Of a DNA stretch of 64,000 nucleotides, positions 23,901-35,900 are shown in pieces (positions within the stretch are counted from its first letter, which is position 1; the number at the start of each line of letters is the position of its first letter). A program made the translations under genes and the position numbers. Under the pieces are notes generated by a model. That model was given only the letters and a program-made list of their open reading frames with translations. It was not told the DNA's origin and ran no database searches. The stretch lies in NCBI RefSeq assembly GCF_011075055.1, contig NC_058147.1, forward strand, positions 14,880,001-14,944,000, in the 5' to 3' direction. Origin of the DNA: Mangifera indica (Eukaryota; Streptophyta; Magnoliopsida; Sapindales; Anacardiaceae).

Positions 23901-26900
23901 CAACTCAGCTCTACTACCACCACACCTCAGTGTTCAATTGTTCAAAAAGGGGTTATACATGGATTATTGATTCTAATGTGTTCGATCTCATGACTAGTTG
24001 TCATGAATTGTTTAATACTTATAGTCCTTGCTTTGGGAGTTTTAAAATAAGAATTATTGATGGATCCTTATCTTGGGTTGCTAGAAAAGGAATTATTAAA
24101 CTTCAGAATTTGACACTAAATTCTATTTTACATGTCCCAAAACTCACTGGTGATTTAGTGTCAATTAATAAGTTAACAAAGGATTTAAACTGTGCGGCTA
24201 GGTTCTCTCCCATGTGTTTTGAGTTTTAGGATTTACACTCAGCAAAGATGATTAGCAACGCTAAAGAAAGTGAAGGCTTGTACTATTTGTTGGACAATAC
24301 TCAGAAGAATAAAAAAGTTCTATATTTGAAGAGTGAAGATTTTCTTGCTCTCAATAAAATCATGTTATGGCACAATCATCTTGGTCATCCTAGTCTGCCT
24401 TATCTCAAAATTTTGTTTCCCTCTTTATTTCGTAATAAAAATATTCGATCAATTCCTTGTGAAAAACGTCAAATTGCCAAACATACTCATTCTAGTTATC
24501 TCGAACAACCATATAAAAGTTCAAAACCTTTTTCAATGATTCACAATGATATTTGGGGTCCATCAAGAGAAAAGAATATAGCTAGGGCTCAATGGTTTGT
24601 AATATTTATTAATGATCATACCCATGTCTATTGGGTGTTTTTAATGAAAGAAAAGTCTGATATTCAATTCATAATTCCCCAATTTTATAAAATGGTTGAA
24701 ACATAGTTCCGTAGTCAAATTCAAGTTCTGCGCATTGATAATGGTCGAGAATATTTTTCCTCTATTCTCGAAAATTTTTTTAAAGAAAAAACATTGTCCA
24801 CCAAAGTTCTTGTGTGCACACCCCTCAACAAAATGAGATCGCTGAAAGAAAAAATCGTCATTTATTAGGAATAGCCCTTGCTCTTCTTTTTATGCACAAT
24901 CTTCCAAAAACTTTCTGGGGGGAAGCTATTCTTACTAGTGCACATCTTATAAATCGTCTTCCTAGTCATGTCTTAGGTTTCCAAACACCCATAAATCTCA
25001 TGTCAATATTTCCGCATAGTCATTTGCTAAATTCTCTATCTCCTCGAATATTGAGTGCACTGTTTTTGTCCATAATACTGAACCAGCCCATACCAAAACT
25101 GATTGTAAAGTTATTAAGTGTGTCTTCATAGGCTATTCTTACAAATGTTTCAATCCTACACTCAAAAAGACTTTCATTTCCCTTGATGTAACATTTTTTG
25201 AACATATTCCATACTTTCCAAAGCTTATTATTCAGGGGGCGATTGTACAAGAAAATAGCCTTTGAGATCCTTCATCCTCATTCACCTCATTACTTGTTGC
25301 AACTAGCCTTCCTTCTACAGAAAACTTTCCCACTGATACTATTCCTAATGTTATGCCAGACTCTCAAGGTAATTTGGAAATAGGAAAATCATCACTTGAT
25401 CTAATAAATCCCACAAAGCTATGAGTTTATTCACAACGACAAAAACCCCAAATAGTACATGAAGTCACTTCTCAAGAGCATGGTCAATCATCTAACCCAG
25501 GTCAAGATCTTGAACTTATAACTAAGAATGATGATTTGGTAGAAAATACATCCGAACTTGATCCCAAGGAGTAGATTCTATCCAATCCTAACCTAGAGAC
25601 TAGTGGGTTGGACTTACCTATAGCATAAGGAAAAGAGTTCAAAGTTATACCCAACATCCTTTAGCCAATTATATGACATTTAATCATCTCTCTGGAGCCT
25701 TTCTGTTCATGACTGAAAAGTTAGAAGCTGAAAAAGTTCCTAGTAGCATTCAAGAAGCACTTGGCAATCCAAAAAAGAGGGTTGTTGTCCTTGAAGAAAT
25801 GAGGGCATTGAAACTTAATGGAACTTGGGAAAATGTTGATTTGCCAAAGGGGAAGAAGACTCTAGGATGCAAATTGATCAGTACAAAGCTCGTTTGGTGG
25901 CCAAGGGATTTACCCAAACTTTCGGAATAGACTATACCAAAACCTTTGCTCCGATGACTAAGTTGAACACTATTCAAATTATCTTATCAATTGCAGCAAA
26001 CCTTGACTGGCCACTTCATCAACTAGATGCTAAGAACGCATTTCTTAATGGAGATATTGAGGAAGAAGTCTACATGAACCCACCGCTAGGTTTTGAACAA
26101 GATGCTAATCATAAAGTGTGCAGATTGAAGAAATCTCCATATGGACTTAAGCAATCTCCCTGTGTGTGGTTTGATAGATTCTCAAAATTTCTAAAGAAGC
26201 ATGCATATGTTCAAGGCCAAGCTAATCATACTTTATTTATCAAAATCTCACCATCGGGTAAAAGAACTATCTTAATTGTATATGTAGATGACATTATTTT
26301 GACAGGTGATGACTTTGGTGAAATGGAGAAACTCAGGGAAGTTCTTGGTAAGGAATTTGAAATCAAGGATCTCGGACAACTTAAATATTTTCTTGGAATA
26401 GAGGTGGCTAGGAGCAAAGATGGTATATTTGTTTCTCAAAGAGAATATACAATTGATTTGTTAAAAGAAACAGGAATGCTCGGTTGTAGACCTGCATCAT
26501 CTAATATAAATCCTACTTTGAAGTTTGGAAAAGAAGAAAATGGGACACCAGTGGACAAGGGGAGTTATCAGCGTTTATTTGGACGACTAATCTATCTCTC
26601 TTACACCAAACCTGATCTTGCATTTGCAATCAATGTTGTCAATCAGTTTATGCATTCTCCTTAACAGTCACATCTAAATGCAATTAATTAAATTCTAACA
26701 TATTTGAAGACCTGTCCAGGTAAGAGTCTTTTTTAGAAAAAAATGTTGAAAGAGGAGTAGAAGTGTTCACAGATGTAGATTGGGCTAGGTCAATTAATGA
26801 TTGTTGATCTACTTCAGCCTACTACACTAAAGTCTGGGGTAATTTAGTGACATGGAGAAGTGAAAAAACAATCCGTTGTCGCTCGTAGTAGCGCAAAGGC

Positions 26901-29900
26901 AGAATTCAGAGCCTTTGCTCAAGGAGTTTGTTAGCTGATTTGGCTTAAAATGGCGTTAAATGAAATTGACGTGAACTAGGAGAAACCATTGAAGGTTTAC
27001 TGCAATAATAAGGTTGCAATTAATATAGCTCACAATCCGGTGCATCATGATAGAACAAAACATGTTAAGGTTGATAAACATTTTATCAAGGAAAAAATTT
27101 ACTTTGGAGAAGTTTGTATGACCTATATTCCAACGAAACAACAAGTGGCAAATATCTTGACCAAAGGACTACACAAATTAGATTTCGAAGCATTAGTTGA
27201 CAAGCTGGAAATGATCAATATCTATTCACCGGCTTAAGGGTAAGCGTTGACTTATTCCCTTTTCATTGTAATTTGATTTATTTTGTTATTTAGATTTGAT
27301 TCCTGATTTTCTAGAATATTACAGCTAAGAGATTGAGAATGATTTGTTTTTATTTTTCCTTAGTAGTAAATCTATCAATTTCCGTATTTAGTGCTAAAAA
27401 TCTGAGATTTAATTTGGTTGAATAACCCTATTTATATAAGGGTTTCTTTTTTGTTTATTTTTAAAAAAATATAAGAGAGACGTATTCCTCTTCCTCTCCT
27501 AAATTTCTTTATGATCCTATGACTTAAAAGTGGTTTGTTTCAGCGGACGTGACCTTTTTAGAGTCTAAGTCATGTTTTTAAAGTTGCCAATGATAACCAT
27601 CCTATTCCTCTTCCTACACTAGTGTCTACATCCATTCCACCTTCCAAACCCTTGAAAGTTTTCAATCGGCAATAACCTTTGCAAACTCCTAGCACTCTAA
27701 AGCCATCTCCTACTCCATTGTATTTAGCCAGTGATTCTTTTGAATTGCCCATTGCTCTTCACAAAGGTAAACGTTCTTGTACTCAGCATCCCATTGCAAA
27801 TGTTGTCTCCTTGATCACTTTGGTCCTTCTATTCGTTCGTTTGCTTTGTCTCTGTCATCTATATCTATTCCTAGGAATTATCATGAAGCTATGCAAAGTC
27901 TTGATTAGCTGAAGGCAATGAAGGAGGAGATGTCAACACTTCTTACTCGAAATACATGGGACTTGGTACCATTACCTGAGGTAATTCATCCAGTTGCGAG
28001 CAAATGGGTTTTTATTGTGAAGGATCACCCTAATGGTTCTATTGAAAGGTATAAATCACTGTTGGTTGCTAAAGGATATACTCAAGACCCTGGGTATTGA
28101 CTTCTTTGAAACATTCTATCTTGTTGCTTGGCTTAACTCTATTGGTATGCTTGCATCTGTAGTAGTCAATAAAGATTCTCCCATGTCAACTAGATGTCAA
28201 GAATGTGTTTCTTTATGGGGATCTAACTGAAGAGGTTTATATGGAGCAACCGCTTGGATTTGTCGCTCAGGGGTAGACTCATCTTGTATGTAAACTGAAA
28301 AAAGTCATTTATGGTTTGAAACAGAGTCTGAGAGCTTGGTTTGACCAATTCACTTAGGTAGTATTTGCTGCAAGATTTAAACGAAGTCAAGATAATCATT
28401 CAGTCTTTATGCAACATAGCTCATTTGGTATTGTAGTGTTGATTGTATATGTAAATGATATACTATTATCAAGTAGTGATATGATTGGCATTGAGGAAAC
28501 CAAGCGATACTTATAACAACAATTGTTACCAAAAACCTTGAAAATTTAAGGTACTTTCTCAGTATTGAAGTTGCTCATAGTAAACGAGGTGTGGTACTCT
28601 CTCAAAGAAAGTATGCCACGGATCTTCCATAAGAAACAGATCTACTAGGGGCAAAAGCAATAAATGTCCCTATGGAACCTAATCTAGATTTATGAAAAGA
28701 TGATGAAGACTTTGAACTAGTACTCAGTTCAAAAGACTTGTTGGCAAGCTTATTTATCTTATAATGATCAGACCAAACATTGTACATGTTGTAGGGCTGG
28801 TTAGTCAATTTATGGAAAAACCTAAGAAGTGTCATTAGGAAGCTGCTTGTCATATTCTAAGATATGTTAAAAAGTCACCAGGAAAAGAGTTATGCTTTGA
28901 AAAGAATAAACATCTTGATTTAGTTGGTTTTTCATATGCTAATTATGCTGGTGACAAGGTGAACAAAAATTTACATCAAATTATTCTACTTTTGTGGAAA
29001 GTAATCTAGTAACTTGGAGTAAAAAGCTGACAATTCTGTCTAGATCTAGTGTTGAAGCTGAATATCATGCCATGGCTCAAACCACATGTGAACTAATTGG
29101 TTGAAAACACTTTTAGAAGACTTTGGTATTATATATATGGCTCCTATTCCTATGCATTGTGATAATCAAACAACAATTCACATTGCCAATAATCTTGTCT
29201 TCCATGAACAAACAAAGCATATTGAATTTGATTGTCACTTTATGAGGAATGTTGTCACTAGTAAGAAGATTTGTACTCCATTTACACCTTCAAAGGACCA
29301 TATTGCTGATTTGTTCACCAAAACCCTTAAGAAGGATGACTTCACCCAACCGAATAACAAGTTTCACATGATGGACATCTATGCTCCAACTTGAGAGAAA
29401 GTCTTAATAACATTGTTAATAATATATTTTAGGAATATAATTATTTATATATTATTAATAATTAGTTGTTCATTACTATAATTTAGAGTTGCACTATTAG
29501 AGCCTAGTTTATGTAGTATTAAGACACTTATCCTCAATCCAATGATAGTTTTCTTTATAAATAGGGTCTTTAGGTTTCAAAAAAGATGGAGGTAAAAAAT
29601 ATTCTAGGGTTTTGCAATTTGGGAAGCTAACCTTAGCTGATATATGGAGGTCTCCAGCACCTTAAATGGTGGGGAAGTAAGAGGTCTCGGACTCCTCGAA
29701 TAGTCTAGAATGAGAGATCCCAAATTCCTCAAATTATTTGACTTATCCTTGTAACCTTTTGACTAATGAAATAGTTTTATTTTATTGTGCATTTGTGTTT
29801 TTACTTTTTGTTTTAGATGAATTAGGGGCTGAGTTCCTAACAAAATGATATCAAAGCAGTTCGATCTGGGTTTTTTATGAGAGAAATGATCAGAGATGGA

Positions 29901-32900
29901 TGAGGAATTCAAAAAGTCACCGGTTAAAGATGGATTATCGCTAAAAGGTTCTGTCGAAACGAGATCAATAGGAGATGATAATGGTGAAAGGCAAATTGAC
30001 AATAGGAAAACAAATCGGCACAACAATAATGACCGAAGATCTAAAAAGTCATCAGAGTCGACACCGATAAATGGCTAAAAGGAAAAGAAAGGAAAAACAA
30101 AAGGAGAAGAAAAGGAAGTAGCAAAAACAGTGAAGAAGAAAATTTGCAGAAGAATAAGAGAAATGACAAAAAGAAAAGAAGAAAGAAAAAATTTTAAAAG
30201 AGAAAGTTGCATGCGACAACTATAACAAATAACTACAGAAAACTGTGCATAATTGAAAAGTTACAAAAAGAAAGAAATAGAAAATTGTGTCGGTTAATGG
30301 GAAGAAAGTGGAAAAGTGGTAAAAAAGGGGACAGCCGGCTTAAAAAAAGAAGTTTAAAAAAATAGTGGCTAGAAAAAAAAAGAGAAAGCAGTGGCAAGAG
30401 GCAACACAAAATAGTTAAGAAAGTAAAAAACAGTGAATAGAGATAGAATCAGCCAAGAAAAAAAAAGTAGTTTAAAAATATATATATCCAATTTTAAAAA
30501 TAAAAATTATATAAAAAAATAACCAGCTTAAGGACAAGATGGTTTTGAAGGGAAAAGCAATGTTAGGGTTGGGACACTTGTCTTCAATCCAATGGTGGTT
30601 TTGATTATAAATAGGGTCTTTAAGTTTCAAAAGAGAGGGAGGAAAAAAATATTCTAAGGTTTTGTAATTTGAGCAACAAACCTTGGCTGATACATGGAGG
30701 TCTCCAGTGCCTCAAATGACCGAAAAATGGGAGATCCCGGACTACATGAATTATCTAAAATGAAAGGCTCTGAACTCCTCAAATTGTTTGGTTTATCCTT
30801 GTAATCTTTTTATTAATAAAATAGTTTTATTTTATTGTGCATTTCGTGCTTTTATTTTCTATTTTAGATGAATTAGGGGCTAAGTTCCTCACCTTTGCAA
30901 ACCATGGTGGTATGTTCGGATCCTAAGTGCAAAATATAGGATTTGGATTCCACATTAGAAAATATGGGTAACTAGTGTGAGGTTTATATAGCTTTAGACT
31001 CTCTCATCTCAATAGCTAATTTTTTAAATGTAATTCTCTTAAGGTTAATATCAGTTTACATCCTATATTATTAGATTCCTACTTTAGGAGTCTTGTACAT
31101 GTATATATATCAACACATATAAATGAAAAATATCAGATTTTGTTTTTCTAAATTTCAAGATTCCCAGAATAAATAAAATTAAGACTCTTACATTAACTAA
31201 GATTCTTAAAGCAAATAAAACTTTTAAATAACTAGAAAACTAGACTCTGAATGAATTCTCTTGCTCTCTCCACAAGAATTTCCGCCTAATCAAGCCTCAT
31301 GATATTTTGTCAATTAGACATGCCACCAAGCATGCATGTTGGATGGTTGCCACATCGTTTTCCATGCCATACTTGGTTGTCACATCATCGCTTTTGCCTT
31401 TGGCTTGTGTTTTCAACGTTTTCAATGTTTGTCACCCTACAATACTCTTGCCATAGTCCTCCATTATTGGATCACACATTATTGGTAATCTATGGACCAC
31501 ATCAATATTGTTCTCCTAATCCTTACAAGTTTTCCATAATTTTGATCAAGCATTTCATTCATCAAAAAACAATGCACATCTAAATATAGAGTTGTTAACA
31601 TACTAAATATGGCAAAAGTATAGTGATCCCACCTCTTACTCTTTAATTACTTAATGAAATCACTTGGAAATGTGCGAAAAATGAAACATCATAACAATGA
31701 TAGGCATTGTAATTCCGTGGGAGCTAAAATCAGGAAGATAAATACAAATACTTGACTAGTAGTATACAATACATGTCCAACTTAACCTAGTAACATCTAA
31801 TAGTATAATACAATTCAAAGCATTAAAGAAAAAGAACCATTTGATTAAAACCAATTAACAATAGTTTTTTGCTTGTCAATAAATTCATCCCATTACCCAA
31901 AAAAATGTATGGTAAATAAAAAACTTTAAAAAAAAATAGAGCTTACCTCAAGAGACTCGGAATTATAAAAGAAATGCCATGTGCATGCACAAAATGCTCC
32001 ACCAAGTAGGGGTACCTAAACAATAATAGAGAGGAAGAAAAGGGCTTATGAAGAAATCATATCATTTAGATTATTGATTAAAAGAAAAAAAAGTATGCTC
32101 TATAGAAAGTTGTAATCTAAATGGGTCAATACTTATTGTGTAAATAAATCAAAACCTAAAGCCAATCTAAAAGGCTAATGCTCAAAAAATATGAAATATT
32201 CAAAGACAGTACCATCGTTATTAAAGGAAGAAGGAAACTAGAATCAATAGCCATTTGATGAGGGACCAAGGCCTTCAAATCCCAGAGGGAAGCAAAACAA
32301 GCGCATGAAGAGGAACCAAAACACGAAGAGTACACAACGAAACATAAATGACTGAAAAAAGACATAAGGTGATGCCAATTAGCATGTTTTGTTAGAACTA
32401 TAAACGAGGTAGATTAGTTTTTTTCTAAAAGTAGTTATTCTAATCATTGTAAAGATTAGAGGTTGATTTTTGTTAGAACTCATATATATATTTTCCACAG
32501 GAAAAGAGAAAATAAAAAAAGCTGTGACCCAAAGGCAAAATTGGAAGGCTGTCACCTTATTGCAAATCCAACCACTAAGAATATGAAACGTGGCAGAGCA
32601 GGAGAGAATGAAATGGCTGTGGAAAGAGTTGAAAAAGGGAGCAGGTGTGGAAAAAAGGGAGGAAAAAAATCCAGAAGGAGGAAAGGAAGAGGAGAGACCA
32701 GCCTCTCGAATGCTGGAACAGGGGCCTGAGCTGGAGTTCCTTCAGTTCAGTGCATAGTTTCTTTAGTAATTGTATTTTCTGATTTTATATCTTGTTATTT
32801 GCACTCGTTGTAAGCAAGCAGAACACTGGGATATTGAGGCTGTTATTTTGTTTATCATCCAGAATACATTTGAAGCAATTAGTTACCTACTGTTATTATC

Positions 32901-35900
32901 AAATCTTTACAGCCATAACTGTTACATTGTCTTATTTCCGATAAAGTCTGATTGCAGTAGCATTTGAACACCCGCGTCGAAGCCCGTTCGAGTTACCTGA
33001 GCGATAAACGACAGCAGGTACCTAACAATTGGTATCAGAGTGACGATTCTGAGGATGGAAAAAATCGACTTTATCAAAGACGGTGGACGTTGGTGGATTG
33101 TCCGGCGACTAACCCAGTGGGAAATTCGAGAACTGAGGGCTAACAGAGTTTGTCCTCGTTGTGATGGCAAAGAGGAGCCGAACCATGACTGTAAACGCAA
33201 GTCATGGGCTGTTCTGGTGGTGGAAGAGGATGATCCAGATGATGAAGGCATTCTAATTGTGTTTGATAGAGAAACCAAAAAAAGGGAAGCAGAAATAAAG
33301 ATTGAAAATTCTGACGATAAAAAGAGTAGATCGATTATGTCTGGTGCCCAAATAGGAAAATCTGTTGAAGAATCAACAAAATTCGGTGAGAAATACGCAG
33401 AAGTGGAGGCGCCGCAGTTTATTATAGGAAGAGATGGGGAGTTGCAGGAAAACGGATGGTGGAAAGAGACAAGGGAAAAAATGGAAGGAAATAACCCTAC
33501 CCATTTGCTACCCAATCTAAAGACCCGACCCGATCCAAAAATCAGACCCAGCCAGCATAAACCAAGTATTGACTCAACACCCAACCCAATTTTTCATTAA
33601 CTCTTCCACTAACCCAACCAAAATATATGACCCAGGCCCAAATAACCCTTTAACATTTACCCACCCCTTTTCCAATCACTCATCAACAAGGCCAACACCT
33701 ATTTCATATTTAAAAAAACAGATTCTAGCCCAAAATCTTATTTTACAAAAACCTCAATCAACAACCCTACTGGAACTGCTTTTGTATAAGTATTTCACCA
33801 GTTTGACTCGCTTGCAACTCATGGAATCACTCATTTCACAAACACTCTTTCGAAACTTTGCGATCATGCACAAGCTCACCAAGCGTTCGGCTTCAACTAT
33901 TCTGTGCCACGGAAGTGCGCGCTACCTTCGAAGTGCAACTGTCGCACCTATTAGCGGCAACAGTCAATCCGGGGACTCGATATTAGAGAGTGATACCAAA
34001 CTCAGATGGTATTCAGTGTTAACAGCTAGGCAATCGGGTACTGTCTGTTATTCGACTGAATTAAATTGGAAAAAGAATGGTTTGTTTTTGGGCAGCTGGT
34101 ATGAGTCAACTGCAACAGCATCCGACACATCATCCTCACCTCCACCTGAGAAATACGAATATCAAGCGGAGGTTAGTCGACTCATGGACCTTATTGTTAA
34201 TAGCTTGTACAGTAACAAAGAAGTGTTCCTGCGTGAGCTTATTAGCAATGCAAGTGATGCTGTGGACAAGCTGCGGTTTCTTTCTATTACTGAGCCTGAG
34301 CTTTTGAAAGAAGCTGTTGATCTTGACATTCGTATCCAAACTGATACAGATAATGGGCATTACCGACCGACAGATGACAGGTGTGATAGCTTTTTATCTT
34401 TTCTCAAAGAAAATAGAGTGAACATTGTTAAAATTGAAATTCATAGGACCAGCGAAAATTATTCTGATAGCTATAGTGATGGAAAATTTGTCAAAGTTGA
34501 GACTGCAAATGAAGTGTTCACAAACTCTGAGTCTCCCGAGCCTGAAAAGGTAAAGGAAATAGAGGTAAGCGTCGTTGAAGAAGTTGACGAAGAGAAAAAG
34601 GCCAAATCAAAGAAGAAGAAAATTAAGGGGCTACCTCATGAAGGGAATGGGGCTCACGAAGGAAATGGAGCCCATAAAGGAAATGGGACAGATGATGCAT
34701 TGCCACTACCTCCACCAATAATTCCACCAGATTTCACTCCAACAAAGGTGGAACCTGAACCATTTAAGAAAAAGGTGGTGAGGCTTCCAATATCGAAGCG
34801 TGGCCTTGGATCTAAAGGGCAAAAGAGTGTTGTGCTTACAAATCACTTCAGAGTTAATGTTACCAATGTTAATGGTCTCTTCTTCCATTATAGTGTTTCC
34901 CTCTCATATGAGGATGGTCGTCCTGTTGATGGCAAGGGTAATGGAAGACGAGTAATTGACAGAGTGCAAGAGACCTATGATAATGAGTTAGCTGGAGAGG
35001 ACTTTGCATACAATGGGGAGAAGAGTTTATTTACTGTTGGTCCCCTTCCCCGCAATAAGCTAGAGTTTACTGTTATGCTTGAGGAAATTTCATCCAGCAG
35101 AAACAATGGAAATGGAAGTCCTGATGGGTGCGAGAGCCCTAGTGCGAATGATCGAAAGAGAGTACGTCGCCCTTATCGCTCCAAAACTTACAAAGTGGAG
35201 ATCAGCTTTGCTGCAAAAATCCCAATGCAATCTATTGCTAATGCATTACGTGGTCAAGAGTCTGAGAACTCCCAAGAAGCTTTGAGGATTCTGGATATAA
35301 TACTACGACAGCATGCAGCTAAACATGGTTGCCTTCCTATACGACAATCATTCTTTCACAATGATCCGAAAAATTTTGCTGAAGTGGAAGGCCGTGTTCC
35401 GCCCGCCCCAAGGTTAAAAATAGGAAATGGTGAGGATTTCTTTCTTCGAAATGGTTGGTGGAATTTCAATAATAAGAAATTAGTGGAGCCGACAAAGATG
35501 AAACGATGGATTGTTGCAAACTTTTCTGCGCGCTGTGATATTCGTAGCCTTGTTCGTGATCTGAAAAAATGTGGCGATATGAAAGGCTTGAAGGAAGACT
35601 TGCTAGAGGAGCAGCTTGAAGGTGAATCAGAATACAAGTATTCCTCCCATAGTGATCTTGAAGTGCTTAATAAGTGGAAAGGGTTGCCGGATTGCAAATG
35701 GACTTGGGAATCATGCGACAACCTTCAATATCCTTTTCCCCAATCACACCTTGAGGACAAGGTGTCTCTCGATGGGCGGAGAAATGTTAGAACTCATATA
35801 TATATTTTCCACAGGAAAAGAGAAAATAAAAAAAGCTGTGACCCAAAGGCAAAATTGGAAGGCTGTCACCTTATTGCAAATCCAACCACTAAGAATATGA

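Larger units (their letters stand above)
23760..27500 (+). mobile_element. Ty1/copia element A, 5'-truncated
   Basis: Gag end, protease, integrase, RT and RNase H in copia order, with fragments of good coding quality. There is no 5' LTR: the left edge abuts the outer gypsy 3' LTR. A 3' LTR probably starts near 27247 after a purine stretch, but no partner exists to define it. It includes a TATA-like 'tatttatataagg' (27430-27442). Confidence 0.75.

Noticed and set aside
32471..33027. 88-codon ORF in the LTR as a separate gene
   Set aside because: The same sequence recurs in the 3' LTR. It is LTR sequence without a recognisable domain.
32922..33584. 220-codon open frame on the minus strand
   Set aside because: Antisense shadow of the gag-knuckle ORF and LTR. 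No domain, low-complexity Ser/Leu content.
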